Shown here: in pieces, positions 12,301 to 20,829 of the stretch
Position numbering within the stretch: position 1 is the first letter of the stretch
Layout: each line of letters begins with the position of its first letter
Assembly: GCF_016735615.1 (NCBI RefSeq)
Contig: NZ_JAERSF010000001.1
Span: 1,178,001 to 1,242,000 of the forward strand
Reading direction: 5' to 3'
DNA from: Flavobacterium tagetis
GTDB taxonomy: Bacteria; Bacteroidota; Bacteroidia; Flavobacteriales; Flavobacteriaceae
Length of the DNA: 64,000 nt
Notes under the pieces: model-generated
Databases searched by the model: none
The model's input: the letters and a program-made list of their open reading frames with translations, nothing else
What the model was told of the DNA's origin: nothing
Program-made: the position numbers and the translations under genes

Positions 12301-15300
12301 TTTACAATTACAGTAACAGGTACAACAGATCCATCAATTGCAGATGCGCCAACATATAGCGTAAACGGAAGTAATTTTACAACAAATCCAGATTTCGAGT
12401 TCAATGCAGCTGGAAATTATGATATAACAATTAAAGATGGTAATGGTTGTACAGACACTAAACGTTTTGTAGTTTATCCGCAATTGAAACTAAAAGTGGA
12501 GAAGAAAAAAGGTTTAGATTGTACTCCAACACCAAATGCTCAGATAGAACTTATAGCTTCAGGCGGAGAAGGATCTTCTTATGTTCTTGAGTATTCATTA
12601 AATGGAACTGGATACTTACCAGTAACATTAACAGCAGGAAATATTTTCAATGCTGCTGTAGCCGGAGATTATATTTTTAGAGTTACTGATACAGGTAACC
12701 CTGCAACTCCGTCTTGTTTTGTAACAGAGAAGTTGAAAATAGATGCAATTCCTGCAATCACATTTGATACAATTGAGACTAACTTAACTTGTGAAAACAG
12801 CGGTAATGGTGCAATAACAGTTAATGTTACTGGCGGAGTGGGACCTTTTAAATTCACATTGACAGATGGTACAACTACTTGGGGTCCTCAAGATGAAAGT
12901 GAATTCACAGGTTTAGATGCAGGAACAAATTATACTGTTACAGTGCAAGATGGTACTTCATGTACATTACAAAAAAATAATATTGTAATTACAGAACCTA
13001 AAGCTTTGGCTGCATCTGCTTCAGTTGCACCTTTCAACTGTGATCCAGTAAATAATGCTGTTCGTAAGGCAATTGTAACAGTTAATGTTACAGCTGGTAC
13101 AGGTACAGGACCATACAAATATAAGTTTGGTACAGCTACAGATTATGATGATAATAATACATTAAGTGTTGATAGTAATTTTACAGGTATCAAAACAATT
13201 AGTTATTCTGTTCAGGATAAAAACTTATGCGTATTTAACGGTACAGTAGATGTTGATGCATACAAAATGCTAACTGGATTAACAATTACAGGAACTGATG
13301 TTACTTGTATAGCTACACAATCTGATGTAACGGTTGTTGCAAATGGCGGTTATCCAGGTTACACTTATGCGATTGTTTCTCCTGCATCGGCAGTTGGAAA
13401 TATTACTGGTGCAACATCAGGAATTTTCACAGGTCTTGATCCAGATACTTATAGATTCAAAGCAACAGACAGCAATGGGTGTTCAATCGAAGGGAATCAC
13501 ACAGTTGAGCCTGTAGTAAATATTACAGCTTCTGGTGCAAACGTGAAAAATGTAGATTGTAACGAAACACCAGCACAAGCTAATGGTTCTGTTGCATTTA
13601 CGATTGCAAACTTCACAGGTGCATACACATATAATGTAAGCGGACCTGCAACAGGTACAGCGACAAAAGTTAGTTACACAGGTTACGATGTAATTACTGT
13701 AACAGGACTTCCTATAGGGAAATATAAAATAGATATTGAAGATTCAGTAACAGGCTGTAAAGCTTCAGCAGAAGCAGAAGTAGGTCAGCCAGCAAACCCT
13801 ATTGCAATTTCAATAGTAAGCAATACACATGCTAACTGTAAATTTGGTGCAAAAGTTACTGTAAAAGGTGAAGGAGGTACTATTGGTACAGGATACAAAT
13901 ATGCATTTGCAGCCGATGGAGCGACTCCAGTGTTTGGTGCTAGCGCAAGCAGCGTTTTAGATCCATCAAAAACTTGGATAGCTTACGTTCAAGATGCTAA
14001 TAATTGTACAGCACAAATTCCAATCCCAATTGTAGTAGATCCAAACCCTACTATTGATAGTGTTAGCAATGTATGTTATACAGGTGGTCCAATAACAGTT
14101 ACTCTTTCAGGTACTGTAGCAACTGGAACAGGTGCACCTAGATATAACATAGGAAACGGATGGACATATGATGATACTTTTAGATTAGATGCTCCGGGCG
14201 ATTATGAGTTTTCTATTATGGATGGTAACGGTTGTACTTCGGTTACGAAGTTTAAATACACATTAAACCAAGAATTATTGTTAACAGCAACTTTACGAGA
14301 TGATATCACTTGTAAACCAGGTACTGCAGGAGATGCTGTCATCGATTTAGTAGCAACTCAAGGCGCATATACATTGCCTTACAAAACTATTCAGTACTCA
14401 AAAGATGGTGGCTCATTTGATGATGTTCCATCAATGCCATTTACAACAAGCGATTCAGGAACTTATACTTTTAGAGTAGAAGATGCAGCAGGTTGTGTGG
14501 CAGTTTCTAAAGAAGTAATTGTTTCTCCTAAAACAACTCCTGAGTTTACATACACTAAAAAGGATATTAGCTGTTTTGGAGATAACAACGGAAGTTTTGC
14601 CATTACACCAAGTGGTGGTCTTGAACCATATCAATATAGTATTGATGGTGGAGTAACTTATGATCCTCTAACAAGCGAATATATTGGCTTAGCTAAAGGA
14701 ATATATCATGTTTATGTTAAAGACGCTAAAGAATGTTTTGTAACACATGATATTGAAATTATTGAGCCTGCTCAATTGGATGTAACTCCTGTAATAACTC
14801 CATTTGGATGTAGTACAACTAATAATATTGTAGATGCTGTGGTAACACTTAACGCTACATTTGGTACGTCACCATATAGCTATAGTTTTGATAACGGAGT
14901 GAATTTCTCTGATATTATTAATAGTATCCCAGTTAATACTGCAAAAACAATTAAATATGTTGTAGTAGACAAAAACGGATGTAGAGTTTCAGGAGATGCA
15001 GTTGTAAACCCTTATAACCCACCAAAAGAAATTACTCTAGATGCAACACCTATCTATTGTAATACACCTGGAGCTGTAACAACGGTAACGGTTACAAGTG
15101 TTACTGGACCACCAGCAGGAACAGCGTATACTTATGAGATTACTAGCCCAGCTGCTTTTGTAGTTTCTAATAATACAGGAGTGTTCCCTAATTTAGTAGC
15201 AGGTAACGTATATGAGTTTAAAGTAACAGACGATGCTTCTCATTGTTATGCAACAGGTTCTATTGAAGTTAAGAAAGCATCAGAAATCAGTGTTATAGAA

Positions 15301-18300
15301 CAATCATCAAATGATGTTTTCTGTAACGGAGATAGTACAGGAGCTATTACATTTGAAATTAGCAACTATATAACAGCAGGACAATACAATTATAACTTAA
15401 GTCCAAATCCGTTAGCGATAGTGCCAGTTCAAACAGGTGATGTAGTTACGTATACAGGTTTAGGTGCAGGAACTTATACTTTCACAGTAACAGATAATGT
15501 ATCTGGTTGTACAGACGAGGTGACTAATTTCTTAATTGATCAGCCAGCTAATGCTCTTGATTTCACTTCAGTGGCTACAGATATCAACTGTATCAAGAAA
15601 ACGGCATTAATAACAGTAACAGTTGCGAATGGTACAGGAACGCCAGGTTACAAATATGCAGTATTAGAATCAGGTGATACATCTGCTCCAGTTTATGGAG
15701 ACAGTAATGTACTTGAAGTAGATACTGATAACGGAACAAAACTTGCGTGGGATGTGTATGTGAAAGATTTGAACAATTGTTCTCTTACAAAAGTTCAGAA
15801 TATTTCTACAGCACCACTTCCAGGAGGTATTACAATTGATCCTTACAGCCAATGTAGAGACAACATTACAGGTAAATATACATTTACAGTGCGAGTAGCT
15901 TCAGGTGTCGGACCATTTACATACAGCTTAAACGGTGTAGATTTCCAAGACAGTGAAACATTTGTAATTGATAATCCAGGTGCATACACTGTTACAGTAA
16001 AAGATGCTAATGGCTGTACAATTACAGCACCAACTCAAGTAGTTATTTCAGACGAATTAGTATTAAGCTATAGTCTTGATTTATTGCCTAGTTGTGATGA
16101 AAACGATGGAGAAATTAATGGTAGTGCAACAGGAGGTTCGTCTAGTGCAAACTATATTTATACATTAGACAATAATGGTTTCCCACAAACAGGAGCGAGC
16201 TTTAAATTTATAAAAGTTTCTTCTGGGCATCACTTTATTGAAGTGTATGATACAGTAACAAAATGTACAGATAGAGTAGAATTTGACATTAACCCAGCAT
16301 TACCAGTTTCTGGATTTAAAGTAACAGGAACAGGAGTAACTTGTTTTAGTTATACAAACGGAACTATTACAGCTTCTATTGATTCAGGAGCATTAAATGA
16401 CGGCCCTATCAAGTATGAGTTATTTGGTACAACAAAAGGAAGCCCAGTACGAGATGTAAATTTACCAAAACAAGATAGTGGTACATTCACAAACCTTAAA
16501 CCGGGAGATTATACAGTAACTGCTGTTTCTGCAAGAGGTTGTAGAACACCGTTACCGTTTAGAGTAACTGAACCAGATCTTATTACAGTTCAACCACCAG
16601 TGGTGAGCCAATATAAATGTACAGCTGATAATACATCTAACTACGCTACAGTTACCGTAGATATGAGCACAATTCTGGGTGGGTCAGGTAAATATACATA
16701 CTTCCAGTTTATTAAAAACGGAACAGATATCGTTTATGAAGGACCTTCTAACGTATACACTGAAACGGATTACGCTGGAGGAAAATATAGTGTAAATGTA
16801 TTTGACAATAAAGGATGTATGGGTACATCTCTAGAAAGTGAAGTATTCCCATTCGTTGCAATGGATAGAATTGATGTTGCAATTACGCCAATAACTTGTG
16901 CAGTAAACGAAAGCATAGTAGTTAGCGTAAAAGCATTTGATGGTAGTACAATAACGCCTTTAGAGTACACAGTTACAGGAGTAAAAGGAACTGTATATAA
17001 TCAAACATATACACATGGTTCATTTACAGGTTTGGCAATCGGACAATATGTAATCTCGGTAAGAAATCCATTAACTGGATGTATTATTAAGAAAGATCAT
17101 TTTGTTAACGATCCAAATACATTCGATTTAATTGTAGAAAACTATAGCAACATCACATGTTATGGAGCTTTAAATGGAAGTGTAGATTTAGTTCTAGTAG
17201 ATAATTTAAAAGTACCAACTGATGACGCAGGTAAATTTGATTATACTATTACAGATAATTTAGGAAACCCAGTTACAGGAGGAAGTAGTGATGCAACAGG
17301 AAAAGTAACTGTAAGCGGTTTAGAAGCTGGAAATTATAATGTAAAAGCGGTTCTTGTTGGCTCACCATATTGTGAGGTTGAGACAAGCTTTACAATTCAA
17401 CAGCCAGTAAAAGCGCTTGAGATTTCTGAGATACACAATCCAATTTCTTGTTCACCAGGAAACGATGGAAGAATTGTAATCTCTGCTGACGGAGGATGGC
17501 CAGGAGTTTACCAATATGAATTGACTGGACCAGTAACTTCACTATACTCTGATAAATTTGAATTTACAGATTTACCAGAAGGAACTTATACATTAAAAGT
17601 AAAAGATCTTGGAGGCTGTGAAGTAACAACAACAGTACAATTAAATAATCCGTTGCCTATAACTGCAACTGCTACAGCAACAGCGACAACATTGTCTTGC
17701 TATGGAGCTACTGATGGAATAATTACAGTTTCTGGTGTAACAGGAGGTCAAGGAAGTAACTATGCTTACATCTTAAACATGTTATCAGTTACTCCAGTTA
17801 TCTCTACTGTGTCTCAAGATTCACCAATCTTCACAGGATTAGGCGCAGGAAGATACTCAGTAACTATTGTAGATCAGCTTAATTGCTCAGGAACAACAGT
17901 AGAAGTTACTATTAGCGAGCCAGCAGAAATTGTTCCAACATTAGAATTGGCTACAGGTATTACTTGTAAAACTGATGCAACGTTAACACTAACAGCAGTT
18001 GGAGGAACAGGAACTTACGAATATAGTGCTGATAAAAACTTTACAACAGTATTAGGTACATTGCCAGCAACGTTCCCAGTATCAGTTGGAGATCACCAGT
18101 ACTTTGTAAGAGATACTAATGGATGTATTTCGTCTATCTCTAATAACGTAACTATAGATGAATTAGAACCTTTAACATTAGATGTAGACTTAAGCAATGC
18201 TATTGTTTACTGTAAAGGAGATGCAACTGCGGCAATTGATGCTGTTGCAAAAGGAGGTTTAACAAATTATCAATATACTTTATTTGATGGCAATGGTAAT

Positions 18301-19647
18301 CAATTGAGACCAGCGCAATCTGAAGGATATTTTGATTTGCTTCCTCAAGGAACTTACGTTGTACGCGTAGATAGTGGAGATTGTCAATATGATTCTGCTG
18401 CGATAGTAATTAATGAGCCAAATGAAGGTCTTACAGTTACTTCTACAGCAACCGATGCAACATGTTTCGCTGCAAATGATGGAAAAATCACAGTGACTGC
18501 ATCTGGCGGTACAGGTGTAATTAAATATGCAATTTCACCAAACTTAGGTTTATTTGATGAAAAATCAGTATTTGATCGTTTAGCACCAGGTAAGTATACA
18601 ATTTTAGTACAAGACGAAAATTCTTGTTTCAGAATCCTTGAGCACGAGATCAAAGAACCAAACTTATTAGTAGGAAAAGTTCTTGGTCCAATTGTACAGG
18701 AGATTTGTGATGGTGATAAAGATGGAGAATTCAGTATCGAAATTTCTGGAGGAACACCTCCATATACAGTAAGTCTAGATAATGAAAACGGAACTTATGT
18801 AGCGGTTAATGGTACTCAGCATACTTTCAGTGCTCTTAAAGGAGGAATCCATAATGTGTACATCAAAGATGCAAGCTGTATTACTATGTTAGAGGTAGCA
18901 ATGGATAAAGCTGTTATTCTTAAGCCTGTTGCAGAAGTAACATACGACTGTGTTAACAATGCACAAGCAAATATGGTAATTGTGACAATTGATGCTTCTA
19001 ATACTAATCCTACTGATGTAGATTACTCATTAGATAACAGTGGAACATACCAGCCAAGTAACATTTTCACAAATGTTCCTGCTGGTGATCACTTCATCGT
19101 TGCAAGACATACTAACGGATGTGAAGTGCCAACTCCAATCTTTACTGTTAATGCAGTTGCAGAACTTGGTTTAATAGACATCACAAACCAAAGCAAAGAC
19201 ATCAATACAATTGTTGTACAAGCTTCTGGCGGAGTTGCTCCTTACGAGTACAGCTTCAATGGTGAACCATTTTCATCATCTAATAGTTATAGAATCTATA
19301 AAACAGGTGATTATGTGGTTATCGTTAGAGACAAAAATGGTTGTGAGGCTACAATAACTGTTCATGGTACATTCTATGACTTCTGTATGCCAAACTACTT
19401 TACACCTAACGGTGACGGACAAAATGATACTATTGGTCCAGATTGTGGTGCATTAGCTTACAAAGAATTAACGTTTGATATTTATGACAGATATGGTAGA
19501 GTAGTAGCGAAATACCATGTAAACGGAAAATGGGACGGTAGATATCATGGAAATGAATTGCCAACAGGTGATTACTGGTACGTTCTTAAACTGAATGATC
19601 CAAAAGATCCTAGAGAGTTTGTTGGACATTTCACATTATACAGATAA
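3391..19647 (+). CDS. sprB: Giant repetitive cell-surface gliding adhesin SprB
   Basis: SprB-type mobile adhesin of 5418 residues, exported by the type IX secretion system and moved along the cell surface during gliding. The start is ATG at 3391 or, equally well, 3397 (MKKPTTLRTLIFVLALLF), followed by a signal peptide ending near SYSQ. The body is made of several dozen Ig-like/SprB-repeat modules of about 75-90 residues, each with a Cys near its start and usually a D-x-N-G-C motif near its end. Roughly residues 703-925 break the pattern with a Trp/Tyr/Asp-rich beta-sandwich-like insert. The last 85-90 residues (from FCMPNYFTPNGDGQNDT to GHFTLYR) are the gliding-motility-associated type B sorting domain. 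The characterised F. johnsoniae SprB is about 6500 residues, so this copy is about 1100 shorter. The identification rests on size, modules, sorting domain and the sprD/sprF neighbours. Confidence 0.93.
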   Translation: MIMKKPTTLRTLIFVLALLFNFASYSQNWVAFNSKLNSSSNENLFLKANNQFNGQFGLGTNSENGPGKPAFAMVNPAIKYAQSPYLGTVSICPNDGKELPKLFLCGSNETREIKTGLVNPISIVWEKFNAGGSCLNVLNTNCANESSAASCWKSVGTAVDYVASEAGQFRVRIVDNAGIPYTFYFNVYQNTLDPGAIAKNDIIKYGTTCTINGKITVNGFGGGYEYGLTTSTSPPSTWQDSNIFNVTAAGSYNVFIRLKGVSGSCDFKVPNIVIELKDFSVGTQINSPKCSGELGSIRVYNINKNANLQYIYKLSGPTNITTPATTDFEHTFVGLTSGTYTVETTIVGAPNCMKDTKTNQVIVASPSTLRNTSTQTKDLSPCATGIITGSATGGKTPYRYSVNINNAGFVNVANVDGEVTVAQSGTYVVRVEDANGCTADKTFTIGAVEKPTYTVQKVDGNCTGGKGSITINITEAKGFTDLQYSINNGASYQTGNTFTNLDSGIYYVIVQYRKNGVTGNRGSYCTDAPIMTTVGAANPLSASAGIAALSGCGPAGEEEKGLARIVNPQGGIPFPGANPYQYKFMDSPWQNSNEMYIKPGGPYTFSIKDAAGCTYDMTGIYLDPKPAAPEIKILDPVFNCDGSATSTVQVNGGVPDAKYSYKYYIDGFLNPNTPSNVFLNVPQGPHTITVEYTVTSVKTYSNLLVESFGSGGTTTTPGIAGTYCFNDQRVDPPYTCSLNGTPTRSVEDNQYSVANDFWRSDDYDNRGRYTGNGAWYHFKDHTTAGSATPDSKGRFLLINIGKAAGDYGVLYSKDIVDVIPNQPVLIDLYVGNLLKLGKDGDSPILIFELVDEDGNVVATDKTGKIAEDKNGPERNKWLLKSLALNPGDNKKLTFKIRSGSTEYGGNDLVMDDIWVRQIPRACGTVQDFDITIDPSKVFNASVTGVKDVLCYGDKNGEITISAVNFDPKKGFQYSIDGGLNWTTIKPVPAASSGSVTLKNLEGKNYQIQVRYEDKAGSCLVPLTQDVKAPPVLDVTATIFKPATCIEGATIRAKATGGTPAYEFELLDAATGAVVKPRQPVSDLVNMTTDFIDVHKGVYKVKAYDKNGCKNNVDVTITVNTPDPIEAVLATSSNLCYTATNKATIVVTVRGGTAPFTYSINGAPAVDSNTFKDLVPGSYVITVTDGNGCKDDTEAIVIEPELTVAASVTQTLKCVAPPATASAIITGKIEGGKSPFGVTLVSGPGAGTFAYPTSDTFTFTATVPGTYTFEISDSQKFVCKTTAQAEIKAPTKPVASAAPENPKCYGAATGSVVLSGSLGSGSGYEYNFNNGGFKTNATYTGLSANTTYSYQVRDDNGCVSDVKTFTLTQPSELKGDIKATEIGCNGNNTVKAIVTVTASNGTGPKYQYSFNNNTSYSTKNTYETDIAGDVTAYIKDENGCEIGPLKVTIAAKNPITAIDIVSDSGLSCPANTATVTIKAQGGVGPIKYKIITPTVSAENTDGIFASLSPGLYTFQATDKNGCSLTIDHTVSGIPAIKVTGTVESPVKCFGDKGSVQFVVSGTTRFAYNIVNSANASVGSNTDTTNLTIDLTNLPSSNYTITVTDKVTNCQAQYTVNLTQPAAAINVTATATKITCNNGKSDITVVVMGGTKNYTYAVARSTDPKPTVFGTSEVLTVDTNLGTNVKWTVYVKDANGCEGSFTVDIESEQKPTVTAVLDSQCGPTGTGNIFTITATGNGLAPLKYSIDGTTFKTGNTFNVPAGIYTVTVEDKNGCRATAPTSIVVSEPLTALASVTKGLDCTATPNAQITVDITGGKGSYNYTIKKGTAAAGGVNTITAGPIVLSVAAADADTYEFDITDANGCNVKVSATVLPITNPVVSVKSFVNPSCDGYSDGAVELQATGGSGSGYKFNFNNLGFSDDTYYSNLGEGTYPYEVIDGKGCKHSGSITLTAPEKLIVSIDVVPFSCDVNSAKVPGTVTLNVTSGGTAPYRYSFNGGGLSGAPGANVLTLNDNTAGTDQSYTYTVTDANGCSVSGNGVLKALNAPKILEIKGTPIFCQPATRQVSTVTVTKVASTGVDPVTYAIIEPASQTGNVTGATSGVFTDLPVGIYKFKVTDNNKCFAIGTYEVKPVVNIDLNASISKQVYCKDDNSGVILLNVSGFNTTYKYSVNGVETTGVSASTVTIPNLADGDYSIIVTDEETGCTDTATLKITEPVKALTAIIDQKNANCKSATSKITVTADGGTGTYTYAFVQDGTDPSTKYQASNIADLGITPTPDWDVWVKDANGCTFKIDVNVKVDAAPTVTASAVGQCLGDGDYTITANGSGVGTLEYSIDGTNFKTDNKFIVTVAKDYTITVRDGNGCIATTTAPIHVYDKVTLSARIDKNITCTVGSEAAIITLIPGGGNPGYTYTSNPTTGTFTSPGVFETTTQGNYIFTVTDANGCSATIPSAVIIKTPTTPVITSVTPINILCNGATTGALTIVYDNTKGVGPFDIKVEQYQDLAHTIFVNDFGTQTTGLPAGYYVVTLKDSNDCTVTAFAQITEPDPIKIEYSFKPLKCTGKGITEGSITIEKVTGGTADYSYIVTGIGGYYKRFDNQTGGVAHFEIVNFGLYQIRVEDKNGCAPGIVEDILIAAPVTELGIKVSTTADCTNGGKATVEILGAFAGSGAFHFNIYNGTPQTWIKPVNPADPTDPAVIANIANGWIDETFPGSKVAEFTGLTPGKTYTFIIYDESTECYYFQTSKDPIPSTSTLAIESFTPQNITCKGANNGNVSFDIRSPYATPVNVKYEIFTAFTNVLMGTAGTTTIPAGATVTINPASSVPLPVGTYYVIITETSGGNSGCGVPSVNFNIKESTELLTVTASVSKDANCKNLSGIITASAVGGTPFVPVLPATGPAYFKYMLLLQTDAAPTDPKDTRWVTNNTFFANAANYTVYALDAYGCIAEYDISLTKDADPVVDMPAPFCYDGSTPFTITVTGTTDPSIADAPTYSVNGSNFTTNPDFEFNAAGNYDITIKDGNGCTDTKRFVVYPQLKLKVEKKKGLDCTPTPNAQIELIASGGEGSSYVLEYSLNGTGYLPVTLTAGNIFNAAVAGDYIFRVTDTGNPATPSCFVTEKLKIDAIPAITFDTIETNLTCENSGNGAITVNVTGGVGPFKFTLTDGTTTWGPQDESEFTGLDAGTNYTVTVQDGTSCTLQKNNIVITEPKALAASASVAPFNCDPVNNAVRKAIVTVNVTAGTGTGPYKYKFGTATDYDDNNTLSVDSNFTGIKTISYSVQDKNLCVFNGTVDVDAYKMLTGLTITGTDVTCIATQSDVTVVANGGYPGYTYAIVSPASAVGNITGATSGIFTGLDPDTYRFKATDSNGCSIEGNHTVEPVVNITASGANVKNVDCNETPAQANGSVAFTIANFTGAYTYNVSGPATGTATKVSYTGYDVITVTGLPIGKYKIDIEDSVTGCKASAEAEVGQPANPIAISIVSNTHANCKFGAKVTVKGEGGTIGTGYKYAFAADGATPVFGASASSVLDPSKTWIAYVQDANNCTAQIPIPIVVDPNPTIDSVSNVCYTGGPITVTLSGTVATGTGAPRYNIGNGWTYDDTFRLDAPGDYEFSIMDGNGCTSVTKFKYTLNQELLLTATLRDDITCKPGTAGDAVIDLVATQGAYTLPYKTIQYSKDGGSFDDVPSMPFTTSDSGTYTFRVEDAAGCVAVSKEVIVSPKTTPEFTYTKKDISCFGDNNGSFAITPSGGLEPYQYSIDGGVTYDPLTSEYIGLAKGIYHVYVKDAKECFVTHDIEIIEPAQLDVTPVITPFGCSTTNNIVDAVVTLNATFGTSPYSYSFDNGVNFSDIINSIPVNTAKTIKYVVVDKNGCRVSGDAVVNPYNPPKEITLDATPIYCNTPGAVTTVTVTSVTGPPAGTAYTYEITSPAAFVVSNNTGVFPNLVAGNVYEFKVTDDASHCYATGSIEVKKASEISVIEQSSNDVFCNGDSTGAITFEISNYITAGQYNYNLSPNPLAIVPVQTGDVVTYTGLGAGTYTFTVTDNVSGCTDEVTNFLIDQPANALDFTSVATDINCIKKTALITVTVANGTGTPGYKYAVLESGDTSAPVYGDSNVLEVDTDNGTKLAWDVYVKDLNNCSLTKVQNISTAPLPGGITIDPYSQCRDNITGKYTFTVRVASGVGPFTYSLNGVDFQDSETFVIDNPGAYTVTVKDANGCTITAPTQVVISDELVLSYSLDLLPSCDENDGEINGSATGGSSSANYIYTLDNNGFPQTGASFKFIKVSSGHHFIEVYDTVTKCTDRVEFDINPALPVSGFKVTGTGVTCFSYTNGTITASIDSGALNDGPIKYELFGTTKGSPVRDVNLPKQDSGTFTNLKPGDYTVTAVSARGCRTPLPFRVTEPDLITVQPPVVSQYKCTADNTSNYATVTVDMSTILGGSGKYTYFQFIKNGTDIVYEGPSNVYTETDYAGGKYSVNVFDNKGCMGTSLESEVFPFVAMDRIDVAITPITCAVNESIVVSVKAFDGSTITPLEYTVTGVKGTVYNQTYTHGSFTGLAIGQYVISVRNPLTGCIIKKDHFVNDPNTFDLIVENYSNITCYGALNGSVDLVLVDNLKVPTDDAGKFDYTITDNLGNPVTGGSSDATGKVTVSGLEAGNYNVKAVLVGSPYCEVETSFTIQQPVKALEISEIHNPISCSPGNDGRIVISADGGWPGVYQYELTGPVTSLYSDKFEFTDLPEGTYTLKVKDLGGCEVTTTVQLNNPLPITATATATATTLSCYGATDGIITVSGVTGGQGSNYAYILNMLSVTPVISTVSQDSPIFTGLGAGRYSVTIVDQLNCSGTTVEVTISEPAEIVPTLELATGITCKTDATLTLTAVGGTGTYEYSADKNFTTVLGTLPATFPVSVGDHQYFVRDTNGCISSISNNVTIDELEPLTLDVDLSNAIVYCKGDATAAIDAVAKGGLTNYQYTLFDGNGNQLRPAQSEGYFDLLPQGTYVVRVDSGDCQYDSAAIVINEPNEGLTVTSTATDATCFAANDGKITVTASGGTGVIKYAISPNLGLFDEKSVFDRLAPGKYTILVQDENSCFRILEHEIKEPNLLVGKVLGPIVQEICDGDKDGEFSIEISGGTPPYTVSLDNENGTYVAVNGTQHTFSALKGGIHNVYIKDASCITMLEVAMDKAVILKPVAEVTYDCVNNAQANMVIVTIDASNTNPTDVDYSLDNSGTYQPSNIFTNVPAGDHFIVARHTNGCEVPTPIFTVNAVAELGLIDITNQSKDINTIVVQASGGVAPYEYSFNGEPFSSSNSYRIYKTGDYVVIVRDKNGCEATITVHGTFYDFCMPNYFTPNGDGQNDTIGPDCGALAYKELTFDIYDRYGRVVAKYHVNGKWDGRYHGNELPTGDYWYVLKLNDPKDPREFVGHFTLYR
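6989..17640 (+). repeat. Higher-order super-repeat of seven Ig-like modules within sprB
   Basis: Module types recur in a fixed order of seven. The conserved Cys codon of the first module type (contexts TLKC, GLDC, NITC, GLDC, DITC, PSC) lies at about 7027, 8782, 10549, 12520, 14311 and 16093, giving spacings of about 1755, 1767, 1971, 1791 and 1782 bases. The other six types keep register; for example, the F type has ANCK or NC in its head and KDANGC or QDANNC after an aromatic W/Y stretch. The third cycle is longer because of extra sequence near 11400-11500 and 11700-12100. About six cycles are present, the last incomplete or diverged. Confidence 0.75.
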
Positions 19648-19690
19648 CAAAATTATAGCCCCAATGATGTTATCTAAAAAAATTATTACA

Positions 19691-20671
19691 ATGAAAAAGT
19701 TTATTTTATCCTTAGTACTCATGGCTGTAACAACAAGTTACAGCCAAGAGTTAAACCTACCAGTGTTTACGCAGTATTTAGCTGATAACCCTTTTATTCT
19801 TTCTCCTGCGTATGCCGGTATTGGAGATAATCTTCGTATTAGAGCCAACGGTTTGACACAGTGGGTCGGAATTAAAGATGCACCAGATAACCAGTCATTG
19901 TATGCAGATTTCCGTGTTCTGGATCGTTCCGGAGTAGGTATTTCATTGTATAATGATAGTAACGGTAATACAAGACAAACAGGAGCAAAAGTTTCTTTTG
20001 CGCACCACTTGATTTTGGATTATCGTACAGAACAGTATCTTTCATTTGGTATATCGTATAACTTTAATAGTTTCCGAATCGAAACCGGAAACTTTACTGG
20101 CGATGTAAATGGTGTTCCAGTAGCACTAGACCCATCAATTACAGACAATCGTTATAACTCAAATAATAACTTTGACGTAAGCGCCTTGTACCGCAACAGA
20201 GGATTTTATTTAAGTTTTAACGCCAATAACGTTTTAAAGAAAAACACTGATAAGTATAGAGGAGTAGAACCAGATCTACTCTCTAACTTTCAGGTATATT
20301 CAGGATTCACTTTTAGAGATGGAGAAAACAGACGTATCGAATACGAACCATCGGTTTTCTTACAGTACTTTGCGAGTGACCAGCGTTCTACAACCGATTT
20401 TAACTTCAAATACAGACGTTACAATCGCTACGAAGATTACTATTGGATTGGAGTTTCTTACCGTTTCTTAAACGACCAGTTCCCAAAACCTTTGGCAATG
20501 GGGCCAATGGCAGGTTTTATGAAATCTAAATTCTATTTTGCATATTCTTACCAGCTTATGTTTAATGGTCTTGGATCTTATAATTCTGGAACACACTCAA
20601 TCACAATCGGATTCGACTTCTTACAATCTATCAGTAACTGTCCTTGTACACAAAGTCCAGTTCACGATTAG
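19691..20671 (+). CDS. sprF: PorP/SprF family type IX secretion outer-membrane protein SprF
   Basis: Outer-membrane protein needed in F. johnsoniae to secrete SprB to the surface and probably to anchor it. I chose ATG 19691, giving 326 residues, because it begins a clear signal peptide (MKKFILSLVLMAVTTSYSQ) 43 bases after the sprB stop; the longer reading from 19595 would overlap sprB. The mature start ELNLPVFTQYLADNPFILSPAYAGI is the PorP/SprF signature, and the rest is beta-rich with alternating aromatic residues, as expected for a barrel. It is the last gene of the sprD-sprB-sprF run on the same strand, so it is very likely co-transcribed. Confidence 0.93.
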   Translation: MKKFILSLVLMAVTTSYSQELNLPVFTQYLADNPFILSPAYAGIGDNLRIRANGLTQWVGIKDAPDNQSLYADFRVLDRSGVGISLYNDSNGNTRQTGAKVSFAHHLILDYRTEQYLSFGISYNFNSFRIETGNFTGDVNGVPVALDPSITDNRYNSNNNFDVSALYRNRGFYLSFNANNVLKKNTDKYRGVEPDLLSNFQVYSGFTFRDGENRRIEYEPSVFLQYFASDQRSTTDFNFKYRRYNRYEDYYWIGVSYRFLNDQFPKPLAMGPMAGFMKSKFYFAYSYQLMFNGLGSYNSGTHSITIGFDFLQSISNCPCTQSPVHD

Positions 20672-20789
20672 ATAAGTAATTTTTATCATCTTTGAGAATA
20701 ATTTTGTTTGTTTTCATAATTTACAACGTTTTCGTTTTTATTAATGGATTATTTTTGCTTTTTTGAAATTTAGACTTCGTTAAAAGTCC

Positions 20790-20797
20790 TATATTTG
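20790..20797 (+). promoter_or_regulatory. Candidate -7 promoter box for pgk
   Basis: TATATTTG matches the Bacteroidota -7 consensus TAnnTTTG and lies 32 bases before the pgk ATG. A TTTG at 20762-20765 could act as the -33 element, although its 24-base spacing is slightly long. Confidence 0.55.
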
Positions 20798-20829
20798 TTA
20801 TTCTTTCAAAAAATTAAAAAAATTAGCAG

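Noticed and set aside
5874..18653. Minus-strand open frames inside sprB (for example 11365-11607, 11871-12155, 18384-18653)
   Set aside because: They are short, lie wholly inside a strong gene and lack promoters or recognisable sequence.
19595..19690. Longer start for SprF overlapping the end of sprB
   Set aside because: The first 32 residues read through the SprB sorting domain; ATG 19691 starts a normal signal peptide.
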